From a virus: DNA of 23,857 bases. A program made the position numbers and the translations under genes. A model generated the notes under the pieces. The model did not search any database, was not told where the DNA came from, and saw only the letters and a program-made list of their open reading frames with translations. Where the stretch lies: IMG/VR virus record IMGVR_UViG_3300006916_000385, positions 1-23,857 of that record. One strand, given 5' to 3'. The stretch's first letter is position 1; each line of letters begins with the position of its first letter. Below, in pieces: positions 7,201-14,039 of this stretch.

Positions 7201-9062
7201 GTAGTTCATGGGTAGAGTCACGCGATACCGACATCCCCACAGCAATTGCTAACGCGGCGACTGCTCAGGCTACCGCTGACGGTAAAATCGTTACTTTCGT
7301 ACAAGATGATGCGCCTACTGCCACGGCTACGGGCGATTTGTGGATAGACAGCAACGATAACAACAAACTCTACCGCTGGTCGGGTTCGGCTTGGGTTGCT
7401 GTTAGAGATGGCGGGATTGACGCAAACACAAGCGCGATTAATGTCCTAGATACTACAGTGACTAACCTAGATGGCACTGTGACTGCTCTATCAGCGTCGA
7501 ATACTACGCTGGTAAGTGACCTAAAGGTTCGCACAAAAATACAAGATGAATCCAACGACAACATCGAAACGGAGGCTAGTGCCGACGTTGAAACCGAAAC
7601 GCTGGATAACGTCACGGCTGCGCTATCGACTGCCGACCAAACATTGCAGACGCAAATCACAGCGACTGATGAAACGGTAACCCAGCAATCGACCCAGCTA
7701 ACTAGCCTGAGTTCGTCTTTAGATACGGTAATAGCAACCACTGGAACAAATACCACTGCTATAGCAGCTAACTCTACCGCTGTCAGCGGATTAGATACCC
7801 GCGTCACATCGGCAGAAGGCTCTATTACCTCACAAGCATCGGATATTACTTCCCTGCAATCGGATTTGACTACGGCAAACAACAACATCACAACCAACGC
7901 CACAGCGGTCAGTGGGCTGGATACTAGAGTCACTACAGCCGAAAGTTCGATCACTTCTCAGGCGTCAGACATTACAACGCTGCAATCTAGCGTGACCACA
8001 GCGCAAAGTGACATCACAAGCAATGCGACTGCGATATCAGGATTAAGCACTAGGGTTACATCAGCCGAAGGGTCTATCACAAGTCAGGCTGCGGATATCA
8101 CAACCCTGCAATCTAGCTTAACAACAGCGAACACGAACATTACTGCAAATGCTACGGCAGTCAGCAGCTTAGGCACTAGGGTTACCAGTGCAGAAGGCAG
8201 CATCACAAGCATTTCCAGTGACGTTACAACGCTGAATACAACGGTAGGTAACAACTCTGCATCTATAACAACGCAAGCGACTTCGATTAACGGGTTGAGT
8301 GCGCAGTACACGGTCAAGATTGATAACAATGGCCGCGTTGCGGGTTACGGGTTGGCGTCAACAGCGGGCAATGCTACCCCGACTAGCGAATTTGCCGTAG
8401 TCGCGGATAAGTTCTCAGTTGTTAACCCATCGTCAACATCTGACAACCCGATCATCCCGTTTCAGATTGCCAATAATAAAATCTCGATGACTAGCGACGT
8501 TGAGCTAAACGGCGACTTAATCGTTGCCGGAACTATTAGCGCCAACCGCCTAAGTATCAGCGGAGTCTATCTTGCAGTAGTGAATGGACAGTTAACAGTT
8601 ATAGGCGCGCCGGGAACCACAACAGGCCGATCCTTTGGCACAACATCCACATCTGGCGCGTATGGTTCACCTTCAGATGCCGTGACAATTACATCAACGC
8701 AATCTGTTAAAATAACTTTCGATTTAAGCGCGGATGGTTCGCCGACGTTTGGAGGTACTACCAACTTCCCCGCGACGTTTATAATTCAGAAATCGACAGA
8801 TGGCGGCTCGACATATTCGACAGTTAAGTCTATTAAGATGAATCCAACTGCTGCGAATAACGTGGACTTGGTGACGGGCTTTTATACCCCATCGCCCCAA
8901 GGCGGTGAGCCGGGAATAATGTATCTAAGTGCAGATGGTGCCTCGTTATTAGATGGGCCATCGTCAGGATCAGAAAGCGCAAGGTTCAGAACCGCGCTAC
9001 AATTTAATAGTTATGATGGTATCAACACGGTCAGCGTCAGCTGTTTAGTAGAGGTCTTCTAA
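4275..9062 (+). CDS. Tail tip attachment / host specificity protein (lambda J-like)
   Basis: This 1595-residue protein is the central tail-tip protein expected to contact the host receptor. It has a hydrophobic Gly/Ala/Val N-terminus (about 1-45), then the J-type hub region with KLIYGEALVSGPITFVGT (about 75-92) and the ring-forming body to about 500. A fibronectin type III-like domain follows (about 513-610; LTATAGLKNIELNWTNP). Next come a linker with VEAGQVLDLETGADV, a block of about five Trp-rich repeats (735-1047), a coiled-coil block of 42-residue repeats (about 1170-1337) and a DUF1983-like domain from about 1338 (SAQYTVKIDNNGRVAGYGL). The beta-rich C-terminal domain (about 1430-1595) is the likeliest receptor-binding part. 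It starts 3 bases after the previous gene; an AGTAA-type weak ribosome site suggests coupling. Confidence 0.88.
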   Translation: MPQIIPTLITIGSAVTLGVATGSAAAAIGAIVATAAVVGGARLATSMMAPDLTSAINDNSLARQSTVRSTTEPQKLIYGEALVSGPITFVGTAGDKNRDLYHQIALAGHEVHSITDIYFDDQVIANSTINSGNAAGGNVTSGDFGPIDSTVICKINKHLGTSTQAADADLVAAFSEYTSAHQGKGIANIVTKWILNDESQSVWDQKRPNNIKALVKGKKDIYDPRLDTSAGANPTNSSYQAWTDNPALCIADYLMSSTFGLGIAAAKIDWDAIVTAANACDVSVSIPGSTTEKRFTCNGVIFGTDQHRQNIDKILSAMNGNLTYTSGKYTVRAGVYAAPSESLGEDDLSGPVMVKTSVERSQRFNKITGMYIAPTDNHKSVEFPPVQLTAALQRDNNETLVRNISLPMTNTSYMAQRIANKLIQLSDQQKVITFPANLSGLRVAVGDRVNITLSDLGYSNKVFRCVGWSFSESNANGVNLTLIEDDSGSYADPAVIEYSTVSPTGVITAGFPGVPDPSNLTATAGLKNIELNWTNPTETSRFNEIAVYASPNSSWASKVEIGRVRGTQFIHDASNAADAIVPNDTRYYWIRALAYGAGTGAGIESDRTPDNDTSTISATCGRVNWSDVRGSTDAPDDNATVGGTFGTNIYDGSGNIVGFTTVQNSVLAQQILNVEVEAGQVLDLETGADVDIQNLGDVAIYVSDNSTTLQGNINTVSTSLSNLENTVADITSGTSDVFVSASAPVAGVGGVPDPIPTFSRWYDSDDNNHPYYWTGSAWVSLEDPRIASNASSITSLNANLSTTNTNVTTAQTTADSKIVALFQDDEPSTSGRTTGDLWFDTNDSNKVYRFNGTAWVSARDAGIQTAITNAASAQSTADGKIDSFYQDDEPAGSVSSLGDLWFDTNDGNKVYRYSGSAWVAAQDSQIATAISNAATAQSTADGKVTTFFGASAPTAEGIGDLWFDTSDKNKLHRWSGSSWVESRDTDIPTAIANAATAQATADGKIVTFVQDDAPTATATGDLWIDSNDNNKLYRWSGSAWVAVRDGGIDANTSAINVLDTTVTNLDGTVTALSASNTTLVSDLKVRTKIQDESNDNIETEASADVETETLDNVTAALSTADQTLQTQITATDETVTQQSTQLTSLSSSLDTVIATTGTNTTAIAANSTAVSGLDTRVTSAEGSITSQASDITSLQSDLTTANNNITTNATAVSGLDTRVTTAESSITSQASDITTLQSSVTTAQSDITSNATAISGLSTRVTSAEGSITSQAADITTLQSSLTTANTNITANATAVSSLGTRVTSAEGSITSISSDVTTLNTTVGNNSASITTQATSINGLSAQYTVKIDNNGRVAGYGLASTAGNATPTSEFAVVADKFSVVNPSSTSDNPIIPFQIANNKISMTSDVELNGDLIVAGTISANRLSISGVYLAVVNGQLTVIGAPGTTTGRSFGTTSTSGAYGSPSDAVTITSTQSVKITFDLSADGSPTFGGTTNFPATFIIQKSTDGGSTYSTVKSIKMNPTAANNVDLVTGFYTPSPQGGEPGIMYLSADGASLLDGPSSGSESARFRTALQFNSYDGINTVSVSCLVEVF
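6726..7416 (+). repeat. Tandem Trp-rich repeats inside the J-like gene
   Basis: Four clear copies of a 61-63 residue unit carry the motif GDLWFDTNDxNKxYRWSGSAW; their GDLW codons begin (GAC/GAT) at 6780, 6969, 7152 and 7335, giving periods of 189, 183 and 183 bases. A fifth, degenerate copy precedes them (about 6480-6725; WYDSDDNNHPYYWTGSAWV). Each unit pairs a small beta module, rich in Trp, Asp and Asn, with a short helix ending AxAxxAQSTADGKI. Such modules look like small beta repeats strung along a stalk. DNA identity between copies is partial, so they are old or diverged. Confidence 0.85.
7782..8285 (+). repeat. Four exact-length 126-base coiled-coil repeats inside the J-like gene
   Basis: The codon corresponding to the first residue of VSGLDTRVTSAE begins at 7782, 7908, 8034 and 8160, exactly 126 bases (42 residues, six heptads) apart, and the register continues into SINGLSAQ at 8286, where the DUF1983-like domain begins. 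The unit contains the pattern ITSQASDITxLQSxLTTA, a typical trimeric coiled-coil of tail fibres rich in Ser/Thr and Asn. Confidence 0.88.
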
Positions 9063-9063
9063 A

Positions 9064-11523
9064 ATGAGTAAAATTAGCGAACTATCAAACGGCGGCGCGC
9101 TGTTATCCACGGATGATTTAATCGTTGTTCGGTCAGGCGGCAACGTCAGGGCGCAACTGTCATCACTAAACGGCATAGCCATCGGGTCATCTACCCCAGC
9201 GGCGGGAAGTTTTACGACGCTCACCGCAAGCGGTTCCGCAACATTAAACGGCGGCGTAACAATAGACCCAGCAGACGGTGTTGCAGACGATGCTTATGCT
9301 TTAACCGTTCGCAACAATGAGGCAACTGACGGTAGAAATTACGGGTTGTGGGTTCGCGCTGGTAGCAACTCAAGCGATGAGTCGTTCAGTGTTAGAAACC
9401 ACGACAACTCAGCGACCTATTTCAAGGTTCGCGGCGATGGAGCGGTTGGAGTGGGCACTAGCTCACCCCAAGCTAAACTTCACTCCTACACCAGCGGGAC
9501 AGGTTCAATTCCTACAGGTCAGTTCAACCAGACCGCTGATGACAACACTGCCTTGACACTGATTAACGCCAACAATTCAGCCACCTATTCAGCGATCAAA
9601 TTAGAAACTAGAGAAAGTCAAGCCGCTGGCTGGATGATTGCAAATGAGTTCCAGAGCGCGTTTAACGGCGACTTGGTTTTCAGAGGTCGCGACGGTGGCA
9701 CATCCTCAGCGGAAGTTTTAAGGCTGAAATCAAACAGCAACGCCACATTCAGCGGCTCCGTGGGCATCGGGACTAGCAGCATAAATGCAAACTTAGAGAT
9801 TCGTGGTTCGTCCAGTAACGGGCAAGTGCGGCTGGGAGGAAGTACCTCCGGAGTCTACGGAAAACTTTACAGTGACAACGATGGGGTATTCATTGTTTCG
9901 GCAGACTCTGGGAATGCGGCGGCAAACAGCTATTTCGGCGTTGAAGTTGATGGCAGCGAAGCCATGCGCATAAGCGGCGGCGATACAACATTCAAAACAA
10001 GTGCTGGGCATTTATCAGTAGAAGCATTGGGAGGCGGCTCAGTATTGCTCAATTCTAATGGCTCAATGGGAATGAATGTTGCTTCTGGTTTTAGCTACGA
10101 AATAGATGTCGGTGGCAGTGAAGTCATGCGCATCAACAGCACTGGCGTGGGCATCGGTCAGTCATCGCCCAACAGAAACCTTCATGTCAGCGGAGGAAGC
10201 GCAGACACATCCATCGGATTAACCAACACGGCTTCTGGTCATAACGCCGCTGATGGCTTCAGTATTACAATTGAAAATCCTACTCCAGAAGTTGCTATCC
10301 GTCAGCGTCAAAACCAACCGATGAAGTTCTACACCAACAACATCGAACGCATGCGCATCGATAGCAGCGGCAATATCACCCAAACATTTTCAGATGGTTC
10401 AAACGTCACTGCTGGCAACATGCCTAGCGTTACCGGCTATACGCTGACGAACACAACTAACTCCAATGGCTCTGGCGCTAAATTAGAGTTTTCGCTGAAC
10501 AACGGTAGTGCTAAAGCAGCAATTGCGGCAGAGCAAAGCGCGGCAACTTCTTCTAGCTTGAATTTTTATACAGAAAACAGTGGCACCTCGGCCGAACGCC
10601 TACGAATTGACGCGGCTGGGGCGTTTCAGATCGGAGGTACGACGAACGCTGCATTCATAGATTTTGATACCAACGCTTTGCAATTCAACACGCAGCGAAA
10701 CCCTAATACTGGCGCTTTTGTAAACACCGGCAAATCCCACGCGGGTATTACGTTGTTTGGCGGAAGTGGCGACAGCTACATAAAGTTTTATACCACTAAT
10801 GCCAATAACAGTGCTGCTCCGGAGCGCATGCGCATCGAGAGCAATGGCAGATTGCTAGTCGCAAAATCATCCTCAGCATTTGGAACGGTAGGGCATGAAC
10901 TTGATGCTCTTGGTCAGGTTAGCACAACGGCAGACGGTAGGACTGCCGTATACTTAAACAGACTAAGTAGTGACGGAAACATTTTGCAGTTTCATAAGGA
11001 CGGGACAGAAGTTGGCACAGTTGTCTCTCGTGGAAGTGTCGCTACATCGTTTGTTTTTGATCCACGCTCAAATGGCTCAGGGTTGAGTGGGGGTACGAGG
11101 CAAATTCAACCCACAAATGAAGACGGCGCAGTTGTCGATAACATACTTGATATTGGTTCAGGAACGACTCGTTTTAAGGACATATACGCCACTAACGGCA
11201 CCATTCAAACTTCAGACCGTAACGAAAAGCAGGACATAGAAGAACTATCCGACGCAGAGCAACGTGTGGCTGTAGCCGCTAAAGGCTTACTACGCAAGTT
11301 CCGTTGGAAGTCTTCTGTAGAGGAAAAGGGCGACGATGCCCGTATTCACTTTGGAATCATCGCACAAGACCTGCAAGACGCATTCACAGCCGAAGGCTTA
11401 GACGCTGGACGCTATGCAATGTTTATTTCAAGCACATGGACAGACGAAGAAACAGGCGAAGAATGTACACGGCTTGGTGTGCGCTATTCAGAGCTTTTAG
11501 CGTTCATCATTTCAGCAATTTGA
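9064..11523 (+). CDS. Tail fibre protein with C-terminal S74 intramolecular chaperone
   Basis: An 819-residue fibre. The N-terminus (KISELSNGGALLSTDDLIVV) is of a type seen in phage fibres attached to the tail tip, followed by the repeat-like SSTPAAGSFTTLTASGSATL. The middle is a beta-rich shaft with recurrent GVGIGTSSPxxxLHV and ERMRIDSSG elements. Residues 717-819 form the peptidase S74 chaperone domain: TSDRNEKQDIEEL contains the Ser717/Lys722 dyad expected for autocleavage just before the Ser, and FGIIAQDLQDAF is the second family motif. The domain drives trimer folding and is then released. The protein ends at YSELLAFIISAI, without the helical tail that usually follows. It starts one base after the J-like gene's stop codon. 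Confidence 0.9.
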   Translation: MSKISELSNGGALLSTDDLIVVRSGGNVRAQLSSLNGIAIGSSTPAAGSFTTLTASGSATLNGGVTIDPADGVADDAYALTVRNNEATDGRNYGLWVRAGSNSSDESFSVRNHDNSATYFKVRGDGAVGVGTSSPQAKLHSYTSGTGSIPTGQFNQTADDNTALTLINANNSATYSAIKLETRESQAAGWMIANEFQSAFNGDLVFRGRDGGTSSAEVLRLKSNSNATFSGSVGIGTSSINANLEIRGSSSNGQVRLGGSTSGVYGKLYSDNDGVFIVSADSGNAAANSYFGVEVDGSEAMRISGGDTTFKTSAGHLSVEALGGGSVLLNSNGSMGMNVASGFSYEIDVGGSEVMRINSTGVGIGQSSPNRNLHVSGGSADTSIGLTNTASGHNAADGFSITIENPTPEVAIRQRQNQPMKFYTNNIERMRIDSSGNITQTFSDGSNVTAGNMPSVTGYTLTNTTNSNGSGAKLEFSLNNGSAKAAIAAEQSAATSSSLNFYTENSGTSAERLRIDAAGAFQIGGTTNAAFIDFDTNALQFNTQRNPNTGAFVNTGKSHAGITLFGGSGDSYIKFYTTNANNSAAPERMRIESNGRLLVAKSSSAFGTVGHELDALGQVSTTADGRTAVYLNRLSSDGNILQFHKDGTEVGTVVSRGSVATSFVFDPRSNGSGLSGGTRQIQPTNEDGAVVDNILDIGSGTTRFKDIYATNGTIQTSDRNEKQDIEELSDAEQRVAVAAKGLLRKFRWKSSVEEKGDDARIHFGIIAQDLQDAFTAEGLDAGRYAMFISSTWTDEETGEECTRLGVRYSELLAFIISAI

Positions 11524-11535
11524 GGAGAACAACTA

Positions 11536-11865
11536 ATGCAATGGCAAGTATCAACAATGGAAAGAACCCTAAACGACTCAGAAAGTGGTTTAGAGGGGGT
11601 GGTCAACATACTGCACTGGCAGGTAACGGACAGTCAGACAGTGGATGAGATTGTCCACTCAGGCCGCTGCTACGGCACTGTAGGGCTAGAAGCGCCAGAT
11701 GCGGACAGCTTTACTGCTTACTCAGACATTTCTCACGATGATGCTGTAGAATGGGCTAAATCTGCTCTTGGCGAAGAAGCGGTATCCCAGTATGAGGATA
11801 GCGTTGCCAGCCAGATAGAGTTATCCAAGAATCCAGTTCAAGCGAGTGGTACACCGTGGACTTAA
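11536..11865 (+). CDS. Small conserved phage protein after the fibre (DUF7936-like)
   Basis: A 109-residue acidic protein with a GGAGAA-type ribosome site at 11524. It has ILHWQVTDSQ, GRCYGTVGLEAPDADSFTAYSD, VEWAKSALGEEAVSQYEDSVASQIE and the ending NPVQASGTPW. The SQIExxKNPxxxxGTPW ending is one I associate with a widespread, uncharacterised family of small proteins encoded beside phage fibres; I name it DUF7936-like with moderate certainty. It is in the same reading frame as the fibre, separated only by the TGA at 11521-11523 and four codons. A fibre accessory or assembly role is an inference from position. Confidence 0.65.
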   Translation: MQWQVSTMERTLNDSESGLEGVVNILHWQVTDSQTVDEIVHSGRCYGTVGLEAPDADSFTAYSDISHDDAVEWAKSALGEEAVSQYEDSVASQIELSKNPVQASGTPWT

Positions 11866-12014
11866 TAGATTTATTCAACGTTGCTACGGCAGCAGTTACA
11901 TTAGCGAGTGCAATCACTGCGCTAACGCCGACTCCGCAGGACGATGCTCTAGTGGCTAAGGCGTACAAGCTACTAGAATACCTCGCACTGGTATGCGGTA
12001 GAGCGAAAGAATGA
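11856..12014 (+). CDS. Small phage protein with hydrophobic N-terminus (52 aa)
   Basis: A GTG-started frame overlaps the previous gene by 10 bases and the next by 4 (ATGA). The product has an N-terminal hydrophobic stretch (VATAAVTLASAITAL) followed by TPTPQDDALVAKAYKLLEYLALVCGRAKE. The TALTPTPxDD...AYKLLExLAL pattern is a recurrent small protein of phage genomes, usually listed as hypothetical and often next to holin-like genes. The overlaps on both sides and the conserved-looking end support that it is real. Function is unknown; a membrane or lysis role is possible given its two membrane-protein neighbours. Confidence 0.7.
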   Translation: MDLIDLFNVATAAVTLASAITALTPTPQDDALVAKAYKLLEYLALVCGRAKE

Positions 12015-12232
12015 CCAAAGAAGAGCGCAACCTAGCCCTAGATGCTTTAGAGCGGATCGCAAAGCATGAGAAAGAATGCGGCGAGAGATGGGGCGAAGCT
12101 GTAGTGGAGTTAAAGCAACTCCGAGCAGCAACGGATGCGCACGCGGCCAGATGGGAGAAGCTGGCTTGGTTAGTAATCACAACAGCCCTTGCAACGGCTG
12201 CAACAGTAATCACAACACATTTGGTAGGGTAA
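12011..12232 (+). CDS. Small tail-anchored membrane protein, XhlA-like architecture (possible holin)
   Basis: The 73-residue product has an amphipathic, charged N-terminal helix (residues 3-48, ERIAKHEKECGERWGEAVVELKQL) and one C-terminal membrane segment at about 51-69 (LAWLVITTALATAATVITT). Soluble coiled-coil then single terminal membrane helix is the layout of XhlA-type and some other lysis-associated phage proteins. Start is in an ATGA overlap with the 52-residue gene. The lysis link is only by architecture; a second, more typical holin is encoded at 22590-22967. Confidence 0.6.
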   Translation: MTKEERNLALDALERIAKHEKECGERWGEAVVELKQLRAATDAHAARWEKLAWLVITTALATAATVITTHLVG

Positions 12233-12233
12233 T

Positions 12234-12545
12234 ATGTCTCAGGAAAATGCAATTAAGATCCCAACGTGGGCGCTGCCAATCGTGGCGGCTGCTGTTTCAT
12301 TCTTGATGGGCTACGGGGCTATGCAAGCGAATGCTGCTGCAACCGAGAATACCGTCAGCCGTATTGAAGCTGAAGTCCGTGAGGCGGCTAAGAAAGCTGA
12401 AGAAGCTGGTACAACGGGAAAATTAAACGAGCAAGCCATCCAGCAGATAACCAGAAATCTCAGCGAAATGCAGGAAACCGCCAAATCCAGCGACCAGAAG
12501 TTGCAACAGCTCATCAATATAATGATCCAGCAAGCGCAGAACTAG
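12234..12545 (+). CDS. Small membrane protein with N-terminal anchor and coiled coil
   Basis: 103 residues: a single membrane segment at about 13-34 (ALPIVAAAVSFLMGYGA) followed by a long helical, coiled-coil-prone domain (about 38-100; SRIEAEVREAAKKAEEAG and MQETAKSSDQKLQQLINIMI). This is the layout of inner-membrane spanins, but no outer-membrane lipoprotein partner is encoded within or just after it in the other frames that I can see. An AGGG ribosome site precedes the start. With 11856-12014 and 12011-12232 it makes a run of three small membrane-type genes. A lysis or host-envelope role is an inference. Confidence 0.65.
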   Translation: MSQENAIKIPTWALPIVAAAVSFLMGYGAMQANAAATENTVSRIEAEVREAAKKAEEAGTTGKLNEQAIQQITRNLSEMQETAKSSDQKLQQLINIMIQQAQN

Positions 12546-12598
12546 ACCCGTTTCCGTTCTTTGACCCCACATTAAAGTGCGATTTAAGGCGCTGGGAG

Positions 12599-12820
12599 AT
12601 GCTAAGAACGTTATACGGAAAAGCACGTAGAGACGCCGCTATAAAGTGGCTGACTGACGCGCAGCAGACCTGTAGCTACGGCGCTAGAATATACGTTCAG
12701 AACAGCTTGCATCGGTATCTGGCGGGGGCAGTTAATCGACGGATTGAGCTGCTCACTTGGACGTTGCAGGCTCCACAAGCCAAGAAGACGCAGGTTATCA
12801 CCAAGAAGCGAGAAATATAA
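12599..12820 (+). CDS. Hypothetical basic protein (73 aa from ATG)
   Basis: The product (LYGKARRDAAIKWLTDAQQT, CSYGARIYVQNSLHRYL, NRRIELLTWTLQAP) is basic and helical and ends with a Lys-rich tail. I do not recognise a function. The reading frame stays open upstream to about 12401 and the translation just before the ATG (DPFPFFDP, CDLRRWE) looks protein-like, yet no ATG, GTG or TTG lies in that stretch. The 12599 ATG has an AAGG element 9 bases upstream. Either translation begins here or the true start is unusual. It ends immediately before the next ATG. Confidence 0.5.
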   Translation: MLRTLYGKARRDAAIKWLTDAQQTCSYGARIYVQNSLHRYLAGAVNRRIELLTWTLQAPQAKKTQVITKKREI

Positions 12821-13081
12821 ATGCCGGAGATGCTTGTTTATGTTTTGCTGATGTACGTTGGTGGAGTGCAGGAGCCTAGCTTCCAAGTACACTTCCGCAC
12901 GTTGTCGCAATGCAGCAAGCACAAGGTAGCGATAGAACATCAGAGCGGCGATGATTTTCCGTACATCTTTCCCAAGACCAACCGCTTTAGCCTAGTCTGT
13001 ATGCCGAAGGTAATTACATCTCGGCAAGCTGGCACCGAAATCATATTTCACGACTTGCCTGATGTGGAAGTAGACGATTAA
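12821..13081 (+). CDS. Small protein with hydrophobic N-terminus, probably exported or membrane-bound
   Basis: 86 residues beginning MPEMLVYVLLMYVGGV, a short hydrophobic segment that could be a signal anchor, followed by a small domain with two Cys (FRTLSQCSKHKVA and SLVCMPKV) that may form a disulphide outside the cytoplasm, and an acidic end (LPDVEVDD). Similar short exported proteins with a QC...C pattern occur among phage late genes, but I cannot name a function. It directly abuts the preceding stop codon. A promoter candidate lies just after it. Confidence 0.55.
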   Translation: MPEMLVYVLLMYVGGVQEPSFQVHFRTLSQCSKHKVAIEHQSGDDFPYIFPKTNRFSLVCMPKVITSRQAGTEIIFHDLPDVEVDD

Positions 13082-13089
13082 CCTTTTAG

Positions 13090-13118
13090 CTGTCATCCAA
13101 TAGGTTATTTGTTAAAGT
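13090..13118 (+). promoter_or_regulatory. Candidate sigma70-type promoter for the 13145-14039 gene pair
   Basis: CTGTCA at 13090-13095 and TAAAGT at 13113-13118 are 17 bases apart, and the -10 box has an extended TG (TGT before TAAAGT). The gap 13082-13144 is the only non-coding stretch in the late region. The sequence AAAGTATC at 13114-13121 is repeated at 16606-16613, 18 bases after another -35-like box. Downstream, TCCCC (13120-13124) can pair with GGGGA (13135-13139), covering the ribosome site of the next gene. Confidence 0.4.
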
Positions 13119-13144
13119 ATCCCCTCAACCAAACGGGGACAAAA

Positions 13145-13351
13145 ATGATCACAATTGATGACGTTACTTACGCTGAGGAAGACCTGACCGAAGAAGCGAA
13201 GATTAGGGTTAAGAGAATCCAAGAACTGCGCGGCCAGATTGATGCTTTGATGATAAACTACGAAGAGATCCAAGCAGCGATAAGTCATCACGCGGGCAAA
13301 ATCAAAGAGGTGATGGATGTATCAGTACAATCCGACGAGGCCAACGACTGA
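13145..13351 (+). CDS. DUF6447-like small coiled-coil protein
   Basis: 68 residues from the ATG at 13145: MITIDDVTYAEEDLTEEAKI, then a coiled-coil-prone helix to about residue 55 (IQELRGQIDALMINYEEIQ). The start MITIDGxxY...LSDEAKxQL followed by a heptad-like helix is typical of DUF6447, a family of very small phage proteins of unknown role. The ATG is preferred over the upstream TTG at 13109 because it gives the family-like start and has GGGGA five bases upstream. It overlaps the next gene by 35 bases. Confidence 0.7.
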   Translation: MITIDDVTYAEEDLTEEAKIRVKRIQELRGQIDALMINYEEIQAAISHHAGKIKEVMDVSVQSDEAND

Positions 13352-14039
13352 GTTTTTATTTGATGTCGCTAAAGGCAACATCTGGGACACCACTGCGGTT
13401 AATATATTTGGGTTCAACCGAGCCGTAGGGACATCTTTTGAAACCATCTGGAATAACGGAGCTTTATACGCCTATCCATCTTCTGCCGTTGCAATGTCAG
13501 TGGCAAGTTCTGCATCTGGCGATACTGGCTTGCAGGTTAAAATTACGGGACTCGACGCAAACTATGCTGAGGTCACTGAAACACTAACCACTGATGCATC
13601 AGATGGCACGACTGCGGTAACTGGCAGCGTATTATTCTATCGGATCAACAGTGCGATAATCTTAAACGGTAACGCTACTGGGAACATCTCGATAACGAAT
13701 GGCGGCACAACGTATGCCTACATTGAGGCGACGTTAGGAACTACGCAGAGTTCCGTATATTCTGTCCCGGCTGGGCATAGCCTGTACCTATTCCGCATTG
13801 ATGTTAACTCTGCAACGGCTAACGGTAATCAGTATTTGGTTATCAGGAATGTTGTGACTAACAGCGCGGGGAGAACCCTAAAGGTGGCTGAGGCTACGTT
13901 TTCGGATTCGCAGGTTAGCTATGACCGACAAGTACCATTTAAGATAGCGGAAAAGACCGACTTTCACTTTGAGGCTAAATCCAGCGCATCGAGCAACGAG
14001 ATCGCCATATTCATTGAGGCCATATTAGTCCGCGACTAA
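13317..14039 (+). CDS. Phage virion structural protein (beta-rich)
   Basis: 240 residues. The N-terminus (FDVAKGNIWDTTAVNIFGFN and GTSFETIWNNGALYAYP), then VKITGLDANYAEVTETLTTD, and VYSVPAGHSLYLFRIDVNSA near residue 140-170 form a pattern common in a structural protein of marine phages, usually described only as virion protein or fibre-associated protein. The start has a good AGAGGTGAT ribosome site inside the preceding gene. It ends the rightward late block, overlapping the end of the leftward operon by 4 bases with no room for a separate terminator. Role on the particle (capsid decoration or fibre) is not determined. Confidence 0.7.
   Translation: MYQYNPTRPTTEFLFDVAKGNIWDTTAVNIFGFNRAVGTSFETIWNNGALYAYPSSAVAMSVASSASGDTGLQVKITGLDANYAEVTETLTTDASDGTTAVTGSVLFYRINSAIILNGNATGNISITNGGTTYAYIEATLGTTQSSVYSVPAGHSLYLFRIDVNSATANGNQYLVIRNVVTNSAGRTLKVAEATFSDSQVSYDRQVPFKIAEKTDFHFEAKSSASSNEIAIFIEAILVRD

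Noticed and set aside
7370-7954. Long open frame of 194 codons on the minus strand inside the J-like gene
   Set aside because: It is the antisense of the Ser/Thr/Ala-rich coiled-coil repeats; low-complexity Val/Ser product with no ribosome site and opposite to all neighbours. Similar minus-strand frames at 8084-8329 and 1928-2365 were rejected for the same reason.
11304-11648. 114-codon frame overlapping the S74 domain
   Set aside because: Arg-rich product in another frame of a clearly coding domain; spans the fibre stop and the next gene start.
12401-12545. -1 frameshift joining genes 12234-12545 and 12599-12820
   Set aside because: Frames would allow it, but no X_XXY_YYZ heptamer in the right register was found in the overlap.
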